Positions 1 through 9,032 of a stretch of DNA of 64,000 nucleotides are shown piece by piece (position 1 is the stretch's first letter; every line of letters begins with the position of its first letter). A program made the position numbers and the translations under genes. Source of the stretch: Gemmata massiliana (GTDB lineage: Bacteria; Planctomycetota; Planctomycetia; Gemmatales; Gemmataceae); the NCBI RefSeq assembly GCF_901538265.1, contig NZ_LR593886.1:8081738-8145737 (forward strand), read 5' to 3'. Below the pieces are notes generated by a model. The model was given only the letters and a program-made list of their open reading frames with translations. It ran no database searches and was not told the origin of the DNA.

Positions 1-75
1 CACCTGTTCCTGCTCGACCCGGAGTTACTGAAGTTCCCGCAACTCACGCCGCCCCGAACAATCGACAAGGAATAA
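1..75 (+). CDS. 3' end of a truncated gene, function unknown
   Basis: The frame is open from the first base and ends in TAA at 73-75, giving 24 residues that finish PPRTIDKE. The rest of the gene lies outside the window. Nothing in this tail identifies a family. It is called as coding because the next probable gene follows on the same strand after an ordinary gap and the codon use fits the rest of the window. Confidence 0.5.
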   Translation, partial: HLFLLDPELLKFPQLTPPRTIDKE

Positions 76-198
76 CGATGCGCCCGGCGCGAGGTCGAGC
101 GACGACCTCATTGGCAGCCGGGCGCGCAATCGAGTGGCGGGATCGCGTTCTTCTCGCGGAAGGGTCGAACAGGACTCGACCCGATGAGGAGACGAGCC

Positions 199-441
199 AT
201 GCTCCGCAAACTCATCCTGTCTATCGCAATCGCTACCCTGATCGGATCGAATCCGGTCGCGACCGCGGCCGAGATTGCCCCGCCCACCCAACCTCAACGC
301 GAGTTCAAGGTATTCGTTCTGCGCGAGTCGGGGTGGCAACTCTACGGCACTTACGCACTCCACGCAGACGCCCGACAAGCCGCGACCCGGCTCTGGCGCG
401 AAGGTTACCGGGTTGAAATTTGGGAAGTGCGCGGCAAATGA
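199..441 (+). CDS. small secreted protein of unknown function
   Basis: 80 residues. The N-terminus MLRKLILSIAIATLIG, ending in an Ala-rich stretch, is a signal peptide; the mature part is about 50 residues and contains VFVLRESGWQLYGTY and an Arg-rich helix. The start at 199 is preferred over an in-frame ATG at 184 because AGGAG lies about seven bases upstream of 199 and the signal peptide begins there. No family recognised. It is probably exported to the periplasm or surface. Its short mature domain with alternating hydrophobic residues could be a SPOR-like or similar small fold, but that is a guess. Confidence 0.65.
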   Translation: MLRKLILSIAIATLIGSNPVATAAEIAPPTQPQREFKVFVLRESGWQLYGTYALHADARQAATRLWREGYRVEIWEVRGK

Positions 442-539
442 GCAGCCGGCACAATTTGGGGAAGAGTCACAGGTCAATGAGGGAGAGACGAAGGGTGCAA
501 TCAGTTTTCGTCATTCTCCGAAGCGGCAGCAGTATCGCC

Positions 540-968
540 TTATAGCACTTCAATGACGAGCCAGATGTCCAGGGCCGCCAGCCCCAACTGCATCCCGATC
601 GTGACAGCGACGATCACACTGATCGCGACCCCGACTTGCCACCGCGTGTTGAGGTTCCGGGCCGTCGCTGCGAACACCGCCCATGTTACCAACCACACGG
701 CCAGCGGAATGACGTGGTAACCGTCATGCACCCACCGTGCATCACCCCACGGGCCGATGCGAAGACTACCGAGCCAGAAGGCGAATGCGGGGATGTACGC
801 GACCGCCGCCACCGCACCGAGGCCGACGGGAGCGAGGAGACCACCTAGCGCGAAGCCGGCGATTGGCAGCCCAACGAGGCATCCGACGAAGGCGAGGGCA
901 AACACCCCGCCCGCGGACACGGCAGGAGGGCACCAAGGGGTATCTAGCAACAGCCCGTCTCCAGTCAT
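540..968 (-). CDS. multi-pass membrane protein, unknown function
   Basis: 142 residues with about four hydrophobic segments (roughly residues 17-38, 43-67, 88-104 and 114-140) separated by short polar loops such as GPWGDARWVHDGYH. The ATG at 968 follows AGGGG by seven bases and is preferred to a TTG one codon earlier. The gene faces the preceding small secreted gene. No family recognised; predicted inner-membrane location rests on hydrophobicity only. Confidence 0.6.
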   Translation of the reverse strand: MTGDGLLLDTPWCPPAVSAGGVFALAFVGCLVGLPIAGFALGGLLAPVGLGAVAAVAYIPAFAFWLGSLRIGPWGDARWVHDGYHVIPLAVWLVTWAVFAATARNLNTRWQVGVAISVIVAVTIGMQLGLAALDIWLVIEVL

Positions 969-1037
969 CAAACACCCCTGTGCATGCTCACTTGGTCCCG
1001 CGGGGCAGTCCGTACATCATCTCCGCTCGGCCTCAGA

Positions 1038-1571
1038 TCAGCCAGCGGCAATTCGGTTCAAATAGCGCGCCAGAACCGCGGCGTGTGCGAGTGGTTGGTC
1101 CGCGTCGTTCGGATCACCGTTGTCGCCGACGTCGTGAAAATACTGCGTCACACCCGTTCGCGCCGCGTCGACGAACGCTCGAATTAGCTCCGGTAAAATG
1201 CGGTTCTCGATCATCCATTCATACGTCGGAACGTAGATCAGGCGCCGGGCGTCGACGACCCCGAGTTGCTTCTTGCCGAACTGATGGCCGGACGGTTTCC
1301 CGCCGCGCTTCGCACCCGGTCCGCGAAAGTACCGCGGCGCGGTCTTCCCGCGAATGATTTTGAGCCCCTGCCACACGCCCTCGACCGTGTCGCTCGTTTC
1401 GCCGGGGAACCCGGGAACGGGAATCCCGCCGTGAACCCACATCGGGCTGAGTTCGCAGTACGGCGGCTCCGCGTAGCTGCTCACGTCGTAAATGGTGCTC
1501 CCGGCGGGCACGTTCTCGACGTGATAGCGCGGAACGAAAACGCACCGCGCGAACGGGGCCGAACGCGACAT
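1038..1571 (-). CDS. conserved-type soluble hypothetical protein
   Basis: 177 residues, no signal peptide or membrane segment. The sequence has a Gly- and Pro-rich centre (HGGIPVPGFPGETSDTVEG) and a C-terminal helix-rich part. The ATG at 1571 has GGAGG about eight bases upstream, so it is chosen over the GTG at 1598. I do not recognise the family. Many aromatic residues and the motif VEGVWQGLKII suggest a compact cytoplasmic domain. It sits between a membrane protein gene and a secreted protein gene on the same strand, with no obvious functional link. Confidence 0.65.
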   Translation of the reverse strand: MSRSAPFARCVFVPRYHVENVPAGSTIYDVSSYAEPPYCELSPMWVHGGIPVPGFPGETSDTVEGVWQGLKIIRGKTAPRYFRGPGAKRGGKPSGHQFGKKQLGVVDARRLIYVPTYEWMIENRILPELIRAFVDAARTGVTQYFHDVGDNGDPNDADQPLAHAAVLARYLNRIAAG

Positions 1572-1644
1572 CGGGAAGACCTCCGCGAACCGAGACACGG
1601 TCCGCGGCCCCGAAGTTCATCCTTTTCCGCGCGGTCAGTGCCCC

Positions 1645-2514
1645 CTACTTCGATTCTGGTTTCGGTTCCGCCTTCGGCTTCGTTTTCAGTTCCGGGTTAT
1701 CCTTGCCGGGCACGTCGAGTTCCTTCACCAACTCCGCGACCGACTTCACCACGTCGTCCGGGGCGATGAGTGTCAACAATCGCGCGTCCGGGGTCGCCAG
1801 TTTCACGTCCTCGAACGACAGGGCGTTAATCACCTCTGCCAGTTCTTCGGCGGCGGCATGTTTCAGGGTAAACGCTTTGACGACCTGCAATTTCGGCAGC
1901 GGGTCGTTCGCCGAGCGGTCGAGAATCGCCACCAGATCGGCAGCGACCTTGAGGTGCCGCTCCGACCCCCGCACAACTACCGACCGCGTGCGCGCCTGCG
2001 CCGTCGCCCGCCACACCGGGGTCGCGTTGGCCCCGCCGTTTCCGATGAAGCAACCAATTCCCCCGAACTGCGGCATCCCACCGAACCCGGCTTGTCCGCC
2101 GGCGGGCGCTGGTGCGCCACCGAATCCGAGTTGTCCGCCGGGTGGCACAGCGCCGAATCCGCCGAATCCGCCGAACCCACCCGGAGGACCGCCGGGCGGA
2201 ACCCCCATAACTCCCTGCGGCACACCGATACCTCCCGGCACGCTACCGGGAGGGCCACCCGGACCTACCGGCAAATTTACTTCAGCATCAGGTGATTCGA
2301 GCAGCGCGTTGAGGGCCTCGACCACCGCCCCGGGCTCGCCGCGCTCCAGTTTGAACACCTTCACCGTCAGTCGCGGTTTGGCGGGTTGGGCCGTAGCAGG
2401 CCCGCTGCCACCGATCGGCCCCGCCGTACCCGATCCCGGCGGTTGGCCGATCACAACGGGTAACGCCCACGCGATCACCATCAGCCCCGCCATCGCCCGG
2501 AAACAGAAGCGCAT
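1645..2514 (-). CDS. secreted secretin-N-domain-like protein with Gly/Pro-rich linker
   Basis: 289 residues. A signal peptide (AMAGLMVIAWALPVVIG) is followed by a beta-alpha module LTVKVFKLERGEPGAVVEAL, a Gly/Pro/Phe-rich low-complexity linker of about 75 residues, a second module (RTRSVVVRGSERHLKVAADL), a third (KAFTLKHAAAEELAEVINAL) and a Lys/Pro/Glu-rich tail. These repeated modules resemble the short N-terminal domains of secretins (NolW/secretin_N fold) but there is no outer-membrane channel domain. The ATG at 2514 has GAGGAA upstream and starts the signal peptide, so the in-frame extension to 2688 is rejected. Likely periplasmic; planctomycetes carry many such secretin-N-only proteins. 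Function unknown. Confidence 0.75.
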   Translation of the reverse strand: MRFCFRAMAGLMVIAWALPVVIGQPPGSGTAGPIGGSGPATAQPAKPRLTVKVFKLERGEPGAVVEALNALLESPDAEVNLPVGPGGPPGSVPGGIGVPQGVMGVPPGGPPGGFGGFGGFGAVPPGGQLGFGGAPAPAGGQAGFGGMPQFGGIGCFIGNGGANATPVWRATAQARTRSVVVRGSERHLKVAADLVAILDRSANDPLPKLQVVKAFTLKHAAAEELAEVINALSFEDVKLATPDARLLTLIAPDDVVKSVAELVKELDVPGKDNPELKTKPKAEPKPESK

Positions 2515-2641
2515 GGGTCTTCCTCGTAAGGAGAAATGGACTCGAACGTGGAACACCACGACTCTACCCGAAACGGGGAGCAACTCAAAGTGTTGGCGCG
2601 TTTGGTGAGTGGCTCGAACAGATTTGAGAGACGTGGGCACG

Positions 2642-3364
2642 TCACCCCTTCGGGTAGACGCTGATCTCCGACCCGGCGGCGAGCACAACGGACGCCGGTT
2701 TCGCCGTGTTCATGACAGTCCATTTTGGGCCGTACAGCAGCCCCCAGTCGACATCGGCCGCGAACTCGCGCACGGGGTACACGTCCCACTCCGGGTGGTT
2801 CACCTCGTAGCGGATCAGTTTTCCGCGGTGCGACGTCCCGAAGCCCCACGAGTGCTCTTTGAACCAGTGCTCGGTGCTGTCGGGGTCGGGGCGGATCGCG
2901 GGTTTCGCCCCGACCGCGCGGAGCGAGTGAACGCGCCCCGCCCACTTCACCGTGTATGTCGCGGCGAGCGCGTCGGGCTGGTCCTTCACGTCCATCGACA
3001 TGCGTGCGGAGCGGTACGGCTCGTTGTAGAGCACGCGGGCGATGGTCGCGACCGTCCACTGCGGTACGAACTCGCGCACGAAGCACACACCGCGCTCTTC
3101 GCCGCAGCGCACGTAGAACCGCAGGTTCCATTCCGGGAAGTTGCGGAACCCCGGCCACCCGATTCCGAGCACCCGCGTACCCAGGAACTGGAACCCCACC
3201 AGACTGGCCCAACACGCACCGTCGCGGCGATCGAGTTCGCACCCGGGCGGCACGAGCGGGCGCAGCAGTTCCTCCGGCACCGCGTGGTTCGCGAGGATGA
3301 GGTTACACCACCGCGCCGTGAGGAACTTTCGCCGCGACACGCCTCTACCCTCCGTATCACGCAC
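2642..3364 (-). CDS. DUF2071 (YqjF-like) family protein
   Basis: 240 residues from a GTG at 3364, or 232 from a GTG at 3340 that has GGAGGG upstream and may be the true start. Recognisable family features are WCNLILANHAVPEELLRPLV near the N-terminus, VGFQFLGTRVLG, the RFYVRC strand and a closing YGPKW strand, typical of DUF2071 proteins. The biochemical role of the family is not established. The longer form overlaps the 3' end of the acyltransferase/ligase gene by eight bases, so the two are probably co-transcribed and possibly translationally coupled. Confidence 0.85.
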   Translation of the reverse strand: MRDTEGRGVSRRKFLTARWCNLILANHAVPEELLRPLVPPGCELDRRDGACWASLVGFQFLGTRVLGIGWPGFRNFPEWNLRFYVRCGEERGVCFVREFVPQWTVATIARVLYNEPYRSARMSMDVKDQPDALAATYTVKWAGRVHSLRAVGAKPAIRPDPDSTEHWFKEHSWGFGTSHRGKLIRYEVNHPEWDVYPVREFAADVDWGLLYGPKWTVMNTAKPASVVLAAGSEISVYPKG

Positions 3365-5816
3365 CGCTCGCCAGGTGTTTCGCCAGATCGCCGAGCTTCT
3401 TCAGGTCGAGTTTCCCCGTACCCAGAACCGGCATCGCGTCCACCGGGTAACAGTCGCGTCGGTCGGGCACCCACAAATTCGGGATGCCGCGCTTCGGCAG
3501 CGCGGTGAGCAGATCACCGAGTTTCGTTTCGATTTCGGGGAGGTACAGCACCACGAGCCGCTCGCCGCGCTTCTCGTCCGGCACCGCGGCCACGGCCAGC
3601 ACGCGATCTCCCCCGGTCGCGAGCGCGTCGTGCATCTCGTCGTCGAGGCGCTCCAGGGGGATCATTTCCCCCGCAATCTTCGCGAACCGCGACAGCCGGC
3701 CGGTAATGCGAATGAACCCCTCCGGTTCGATCAGCCCCGCGTCGCCGGTGTTGTACCACCCGCCGCGCACCACAAGTGCGGTCTTCTCTGGTTGCTTCAG
3801 GTACCCGGCCATCACGTTCGGCCCCTTACTACACAACACACCCTCCGCGCCGATCGGGAGCGGTTCCATCGTGTTGGGGTCAAAGGCTTTCGTACACACA
3901 CCGAAAATGGGCTGACCGACCGTTCCGCGGTAGTTCCGCTGCTGGAGCAACCCGCCGATGTTCACGTCCGGCATGTTGCACGACACCACCGGCGACAGTT
4001 CGGTGCAGCCGTACCCTTCGAGCGGGAGCACCCCGAACTTGGCCCGGAACTCGTCCTGGAGCTTCACGGGCAGTTTTTCCGCACCGCAGATGATGAGCCG
4101 CAGCGTGCGGAAGTCGTCTGGTCCGCACCGGCGAATGTAGAACCGCAGGAACGTCGCGGTCGCGGCCATGACGGTGGCGCGGTACGTGCGCGCGATATCG
4201 CCGACCTCTTTGGCCTGGCGCGGGTCCGGGAAGTAGACCGCGGTGCACGGCACGGTCATGGGTAGCCACATACACACCGTGTAACCGAAGCTGTGAAAGA
4301 ACGGGAGGATGCCGAACAGCGTTTCGCCCGGCACGACCTCCAACGTGTGCCGGGAGGCGTCGGTGTTCGCGGTGATGTTCCGATGGGTCAGCACCACGCC
4401 CTTCGGCTCGCCCGTGCTCCCGCTGGAAAACACAATGGTGAGCACGTCGTCGGGCCGGTGCTTGGACAGCCCGAGCAGGAAGTAATCGATCGCCCAACCG
4501 GGGAGCAGAAGTACGAGAAGGAACGCGCTGATGCGCTGCCACTTCGTGACCGATTCGAGCGCGTCTTCGAGGTAGATCAGTTGCACATCGTCGGGAAGGT
4601 CCAGAGGCATGCGCGCGGTGAACTTCTTCGCGGTGATAACGACCCGCACGCCGGCTTGCTTCACCGCCGAGCGCACGGCGGCAGTCCCAGCGGTGTAGTT
4701 CAGGTTCACCGACGTTTTGCCCAGGAACGCCACGCTGATGTTCGCCAGGGCGCTCCCCAAACCCGTCGGGAGCCAAATCCCGACGTTCTGCGCCTCGCCC
4801 ACACGCGACCGCAAGAACCGCGTGACGCACAGCACCCCGACGAGCACCTTCGCCCACGTGAGAGTGCGTGCCGAGCCGCCCGAGTAATCCACAATGGCGG
4901 GCCGGAACAGTCGGCGCAACTTCGACGCGACCCGCACGAACCGCCGGTGAACCAGCAGCAAGTGGTCGCTTTCGAGGATCGAAAGCTCCGCGGTCGCCTC
5001 TTGGACGGCGAGCCGAATGTCCGCGGCGTGGGGAGGTAGAAAGGAAGAACCTACCCCCCCACCCCCCTTCCCTAGGAAGGAAGGGGGAGCAGAACCCTCT
5101 TCGGTTTTAAGCCCCTCTCCGCTTAGGGGAGGGGTTGGGGAGGGGTTGTTTTCTTTCTCCCCCTTCCCTTCAGGGGGGGCAGGTACTTTGATCGCCTCCC
5201 CGAACAGTACGCTCACGCGCGGGCGGAACGCCTTCGGCCACTTCCACAGAACCCGACCGGCGCCGTGGCTGAAGAAGCCGTTCCACAAGCCGATGGTGCA
5301 AGTCGGGACCACAGTCACGTCGGTCGTTGTGAGCTTCAAAATGCGCTCGATCCCGCGCCCGAACGGGAGCATGTTCCCGGTCCGCGTGAGCGCGCCTTCG
5401 GGGAACATCACCACCACGCGGCCCGCGTCGAGCGCCGCAGCGATTTGCTTCAGGCTGCTATTGACCGCGTGCGGGTGAGTAGTGCGATCGGCCACGCGGA
5501 CCGTGTTGCGCCGCGCCCAGGAGAGGAAGAACCGCAGTATCGGGTTGCGGTAGTACCGGCCCCAGAGCACGAACGTGACCGGGCGCGGGCACGCGACCCA
5601 CAGTACCAGCCAATCGACGTAGCTGACGTGGTTGGGAATTACGAGTACGCCCCCCTGAGCGGGCACGCGGGAGCGGTGGTACACCGTGAACCGGTACAGC
5701 CCGTTCGCGACGAGCCACAGTACGGGGCGCAAAAGAGACGGGAGTGCCCACGTCAGAGCGCCCCCGAGAACGAGAACGGCAATAAGTGCGAGGGCGACGT
5801 CGGCCGGGTCGGTCAT
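3357..5816 (-). CDS. aas: fused lysophospholipid acyltransferase / AMP-dependent acyl ligase (Aas-like)
   Basis: 819 residues. After a hydrophobic N-terminus comes a PlsC-type acyltransferase domain (about 45-212) with HxxxxD as NHVSYVD (His63, Asp68) and FPEG at 139-142. A low-complexity segment at about 214-261 comes from an interspersed DNA repeat. An AMP-binding domain (about 290-810) follows, with SSGSTGEPKGV, YGCTELSP and YNTGDAG. The order matches E. coli Aas, 2-acylglycerophosphoethanolamine acyltransferase/acyl-ACP synthetase, which reacylates lysophospholipids at the inner membrane. Aas also has transporter domains in some fusions (LplT-Aas); none is seen here. Acyl-substrate specificity cannot be read from sequence. 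The repeat-derived linker lies between domains and probably does no harm. Confidence 0.88.
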   Translation of the reverse strand: MTDPADVALALIAVLVLGGALTWALPSLLRPVLWLVANGLYRFTVYHRSRVPAQGGVLVIPNHVSYVDWLVLWVACPRPVTFVLWGRYYRNPILRFFLSWARRNTVRVADRTTHPHAVNSSLKQIAAALDAGRVVVMFPEGALTRTGNMLPFGRGIERILKLTTTDVTVVPTCTIGLWNGFFSHGAGRVLWKWPKAFRPRVSVLFGEAIKVPAPPEGKGEKENNPSPTPPLSGEGLKTEEGSAPPSFLGKGGGGVGSSFLPPHAADIRLAVQEATAELSILESDHLLLVHRRFVRVASKLRRLFRPAIVDYSGGSARTLTWAKVLVGVLCVTRFLRSRVGEAQNVGIWLPTGLGSALANISVAFLGKTSVNLNYTAGTAAVRSAVKQAGVRVVITAKKFTARMPLDLPDDVQLIYLEDALESVTKWQRISAFLLVLLLPGWAIDYFLLGLSKHRPDDVLTIVFSSGSTGEPKGVVLTHRNITANTDASRHTLEVVPGETLFGILPFFHSFGYTVCMWLPMTVPCTAVYFPDPRQAKEVGDIARTYRATVMAATATFLRFYIRRCGPDDFRTLRLIICGAEKLPVKLQDEFRAKFGVLPLEGYGCTELSPVVSCNMPDVNIGGLLQQRNYRGTVGQPIFGVCTKAFDPNTMEPLPIGAEGVLCSKGPNVMAGYLKQPEKTALVVRGGWYNTGDAGLIEPEGFIRITGRLSRFAKIAGEMIPLERLDDEMHDALATGGDRVLAVAAVPDEKRGERLVVLYLPEIETKLGDLLTALPKRGIPNLWVPDRRDCYPVDAMPVLGTGKLDLKKLGDLAKHLASGA
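5047..5182. repeat. GC-rich palindromic interspersed repeat inside a coding sequence
   Basis: About 135 bases of C-run/G-run palindromes inside the aas-like gene: modules such as CTTCCCTAGGAAGGAAGG, CCCCTCTCCGCTTAGGGG and CCCTTCCCTTCAGGGGGG. The same module types recur at 14593-14860. In the aas frame it reads as a Pro/Gly/Glu-rich linker (NPSPTPPLSGEGL) with no stop codon, between the two catalytic domains. Its length keeps the frame. This type of Pro/Gly-encoding repeat is known in many bacterial genomes, but mobility is inferred. Confidence 0.8.
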
Positions 5817-6090
5817 GGCAGTCCAAATGATGGCCCGGTGTACCGGGCAGAGAGGATCTTTTGCGGTCCGCGTTCGCCCAGATTACGTGACTTGCTCGCC
5901 CGTGCCAACTCCGCGTTCAAAAGTCGGTGCGAAGTGCCTCCGAAGCGCGCGATGTCCGCTTGCGAGCGCCACGAATCGGCGATATACGCTCCCCCACTTC
6001 ACACGAAGCACACGGACGGGGACGGACGAGGCCGGCGGGTTGGGGGACTCGCCGGCCGAGAATTGTCGTGGACGGCTTGGGGGACGGTTC

Positions 6091-6447
6091 ATGCCGACGC
6101 AGTGCGACTCGATCATTCGCTACGTGCTCCGGGACGAAGCGCTGACTCGGGGGTTGGGCGACATTGAGGCCCGGATGCTGGTCGAGTGGCTCGCGGACTG
6201 GACGGAACTCCTTTCCGACGCCGCGCGCACAGAAGACGATGCTTGGTCGTGCGTTGAACGGTTGTGCCGTCGTGGGCGCGCGATCGGGCGATTCGTACAA
6301 TTGTGGAACGACCCGTTCGACCGCGGGGCCGCGATCCAGTTGGCCGCGTCCGAACGGTTCGACTGGCCGCTCCCGGCTTCCGACATGGACCCGGGCGACC
6401 TGATGCACCATATTCTGACTTGGGAGAACCAACACCCCGGGGCGTGA
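6091..6447 (+). CDS. small soluble hypothetical protein
   Basis: 118 residues, acidic, predicted mostly helical (EARMLVEWLADWTELLSDAA). The ATG at 6091 has a G-rich Shine-Dalgarno-like stretch (GGGGGACGG) just upstream; upstream in-frame sequence to 5686 has poor coding character and is rejected. No signal peptide, membrane segment or recognised domain. It is isolated, about 270 bases from the divergent aas-like gene and 200 bases before the GAF-HlyD gene. Confidence 0.55.
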   Translation: MPTQCDSIIRYVLRDEALTRGLGDIEARMLVEWLADWTELLSDAARTEDDAWSCVERLCRRGRAIGRFVQLWNDPFDRGAAIQLAASERFDWPLPASDMDPGDLMHHILTWENQHPGA

Positions 6448-6550
6448 ACCGTGCGTAAGATAACGGCACACCTTGGCGCGCTCCCAATTTTTAATTTGGC
6501 CGATTTTTGGCCGTTCGAGCGGATAACGACGATCTACCTGAGAGGGGAAC

Positions 6551-6580
6551 TTGCCCACCCCTCCGTTCGCGAGGTATGAT
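6551..6580 (+). promoter_or_regulatory. candidate sigma70-type promoter for the GAF-HlyD cluster
   Basis: TTGCCC at 6551-6556 and TATGAT at 6575-6580 are separated by 18 bases and lie 65 bases before the GTG start of the GAF-HlyD gene. The match is reasonable, but planctomycete promoter consensus is poorly known, so this is a prediction. Confidence 0.4.
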
Positions 6581-6645
6581 CGTTAGGACTCGGCCGACCG
6601 CGCCTTTCGGTTTGCTCGGTGTAAACGCAGTACGAGGTTCTCGCC

Positions 6646-8868
6646 GTGAGCACGACCCCGACCGCAGCGCCCGCCCCCCAATCTTCCGGGGGCGGTGACG
6701 ACGCCAAGAGCAAGTACGCGCGCCAGATTGAGGACGCGTTCGAGTCCGCCGGGAAACTGGCCGGCTCCGCGCTGCCGCCCACCGACTTCTACCAGCAGTT
6801 CCTGAACCGCACGCTCTCGGCCATCGACGCGCCCGCCGGCGCCGTCTGGCTGCGCACGCCGCAAGGGTTCCTGCAACTGGCGTGTCAGGAGAACTTCGAG
6901 AAGATGGGGCTGGACGCGCGCCGCGGCGGGCGCCAGTGCCACAACGAGGTGCTCCGGCAGGTGTTCCAGTCCGCGCCGCCGCGCCCGGTCCTGCTCGAAC
7001 CGAACGGGCGCATGGCCCCCGGCCCCGGCGAACCCGGCCCGGTCCCGCCCGCCAACCTCACCGACCACTTCGCGCTGTTCGCGCCGATCGTCACGCCCGA
7101 CAAGCAGCCGCTCGGCATCCTGGAAGTGTTCCAGGACGCGACGCACGACCCGCGCATGTACCCCACCTTCTTGAACTACACGTTCCAGATGGCCGGGTAC
7201 GCGAGCCAGTACCACAACTTCAGCAACGCCCGCGTCGCCGCGGGGGTCGAGAAGACCTACGCGCAGGTCGAAACGTTCGCGCGCGACATCCACGGCAGCC
7301 TGAACCCGACGGAGGTGGCGTACCACGTCGCCAACGAGGGGCGCAAGCTGATCGAGTGCGACCGGCTGTGCGTCGGCATCCGCCACGACCGCTCCCGCGT
7401 CACCGTTGAAGCGGTCAGCGGGGCCGACGTGGTCGAAAAGGCCAGTACGCACGTGCGCCGGCTCCGGCTCCTGATGGAAGCCGTGCTCCAGTGGGGCGAA
7501 GCGCTCATTTTCAAGGGCGAAAAAGACCCGGGCCTGCCGCCCGCCGTGGCCCGCGCCCTCGACGACTACCTGCACGAGAGCCAACCGAAGCTGCTCGTCG
7601 TGCAGCCGTGCCGCGACGAGCGCGAGAAGGACACCGCCAAGCCCGCCCGCGCGGTGCTGGTCCTGGAGGCCTTCAACCCGCCGGAACAGACCGAGACGCT
7701 CATGCAGCGGCTCGAGATCGTGAACAAGCACGCGGCCCCCGCGCTGTACAACGCGGCCGAAATGAGGCGCGTGCCGCTCAAGTTCCTGTGGTGGCCGATC
7801 GCCAAGGTCCAAGAGGGCGTCGGCGGCAAGCGGCGGTTCATCGCCGGGGGAATCGCGCTCTTGGTGGCGATCCTCATCGGCGTGATGGCCGCGCCGGCAT
7901 CGGTCCCGCCGTTCGGCGCCCAGTTGCGGATGGAAGCCAAGGGCCAGATGCAGCCGGTGGAGCTTTCCAAAATCTACCCGCCCCGCGAAGGTACGGTGCG
8001 CGACATCCGCGTGAAGCCGGGGCAGCAAATCGACCCCGGTTTCGAGGTCGTTTCGCTCGAAAGCAAGGATCTGCGCGAGGAACAGGAACGCGCCCTCGGT
8101 GAACTGCGCGAAGCGAACGCCGAAATCGAAACCTCGACGCAAGCGCTCCAAGCCCCGAACTTGCGCGACGAGGACAAGAACCAGCTCATCAACAAGAAAA
8201 AGGTCGCCGAAGCCCGGCGCGACAAGTCGCTCGAAGACCTCAAAAACCTGGACGAGTTGTTCAACGGCAGCAAGGCCAATACCCGCGGTCAGTTCCGCGC
8301 ACTGGCACCCAAGTTCGATACCAAACTCGCTCGTGAAGCCGGGCGCACCCGCTGGACCGTACTCAACGACGATCGCCGCGAGGGGCTGCTCGGGCGCACC
8401 ATGCGGCCCAACGAAGAACTGCTCCGCGTCGGGCACCTCGAAGGCCCCTGGCACGTGGAACTCAAGATCCCGCAGCGGAACGTCGGGCAGGTGCTGAAAG
8501 CGTTCGCCGACCCGAACATGCACGGGATCGAAAACGACCCGATCAAGGGGCCGCGCAAGTACCTCGACGTGGACGTCCTCTTGCGGACCGAGTCGGACAC
8601 GAGCTACCGGGGCCGGCTGTACCGCGACGACATCGCGGCCGAAGCGGTGCCTAACAAGAACGAGCACGACGAAAACGAGCCGGTCGTCACCGCTTACGTC
8701 AAACTCAACGTGAAGGGCATTCCGGAGAGCCAGTGGGTTCCGCGCGACCTGTTCATCACGGGGCTGGAAGTCAGCACCCGTATCCGCTGCGGCAAGCACG
8801 CCATCGGCTACACGCTCTTCCACGGCGTCTGGGAATGGTTCTACGAGAAGGTCGTGTTCTTCTTCTAA
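6646..8868 (+). CDS. GAF-domain membrane protein with HlyD-type C-terminus
   Basis: 740 residues from a GTG. Residues about 46-190 and 205-370 look like two GAF-type sensory domains. A single transmembrane helix lies at about 398-416 (AGGIALLVAILIGVMAA). Then come a biotinyl-lipoyl-like half (PPREGTVRDIRVKPGQQI), an alpha-helical hairpin (475-540) and a beta-barrel region to about 720, the order seen in HlyD/AcrA adaptors. The end is strikingly aromatic (YTLFHGVWEWFYEKVVFFF). So a cytoplasmic sensor is joined through the membrane to a periplasmic adaptor. It is followed by a HlyD-WD40 lipoprotein and a site-2-protease-HlyD fusion on the same strand, and the three probably form one complex. 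Substrate and ligand are unknown. Confidence 0.8.
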   Translation: MSTTPTAAPAPQSSGGGDDAKSKYARQIEDAFESAGKLAGSALPPTDFYQQFLNRTLSAIDAPAGAVWLRTPQGFLQLACQENFEKMGLDARRGGRQCHNEVLRQVFQSAPPRPVLLEPNGRMAPGPGEPGPVPPANLTDHFALFAPIVTPDKQPLGILEVFQDATHDPRMYPTFLNYTFQMAGYASQYHNFSNARVAAGVEKTYAQVETFARDIHGSLNPTEVAYHVANEGRKLIECDRLCVGIRHDRSRVTVEAVSGADVVEKASTHVRRLRLLMEAVLQWGEALIFKGEKDPGLPPAVARALDDYLHESQPKLLVVQPCRDEREKDTAKPARAVLVLEAFNPPEQTETLMQRLEIVNKHAAPALYNAAEMRRVPLKFLWWPIAKVQEGVGGKRRFIAGGIALLVAILIGVMAAPASVPPFGAQLRMEAKGQMQPVELSKIYPPREGTVRDIRVKPGQQIDPGFEVVSLESKDLREEQERALGELREANAEIETSTQALQAPNLRDEDKNQLINKKKVAEARRDKSLEDLKNLDELFNGSKANTRGQFRALAPKFDTKLAREAGRTRWTVLNDDRREGLLGRTMRPNEELLRVGHLEGPWHVELKIPQRNVGQVLKAFADPNMHGIENDPIKGPRKYLDVDVLLRTESDTSYRGRLYRDDIAAEAVPNKNEHDENEPVVTAYVKLNVKGIPESQWVPRDLFITGLEVSTRIRCGKHAIGYTLFHGVWEWFYEKVVFFF

Positions 8869-8872
8869 GATC

Positions 8873-8932
8873 CGGGTTCCAGTAGTTCCGAGTTCCAGGT
8901 TCCGAGTGGCAGAACAAGCGACTTGGAACCGA
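8873..8932. repeat. GTTCCAG-type short inverted repeat
   Basis: Sixty bases directly after the GAF-HlyD stop contain GGGTTCCAGTAGTTCCGAG and AGTTCCAGGTTCCGAG, followed by an inverted form (ACTTGGAACCGAACTCC). The same units recur at 13537-13672 after the third gene of the cluster. It can fold as a hairpin and might act as an attenuator or terminator. Confidence 0.6.
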
Positions 8933-9032
8933 ACTCCGCTGTCCCGCCTCCCGGTCGGCTGGCGAGCGCCAGACCCCGGTGGCACCCGCGCCACACAACC
9001 TTACCGTCCCTAACAGACTAGAGGACAACGTC

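Noticed and set aside
6583..8994. An 803-codon open frame on the minus strand
   Set aside because: It lies opposite the GAF-HlyD gene, which has recognisable domains and a plausible promoter. The antisense product has no motif.
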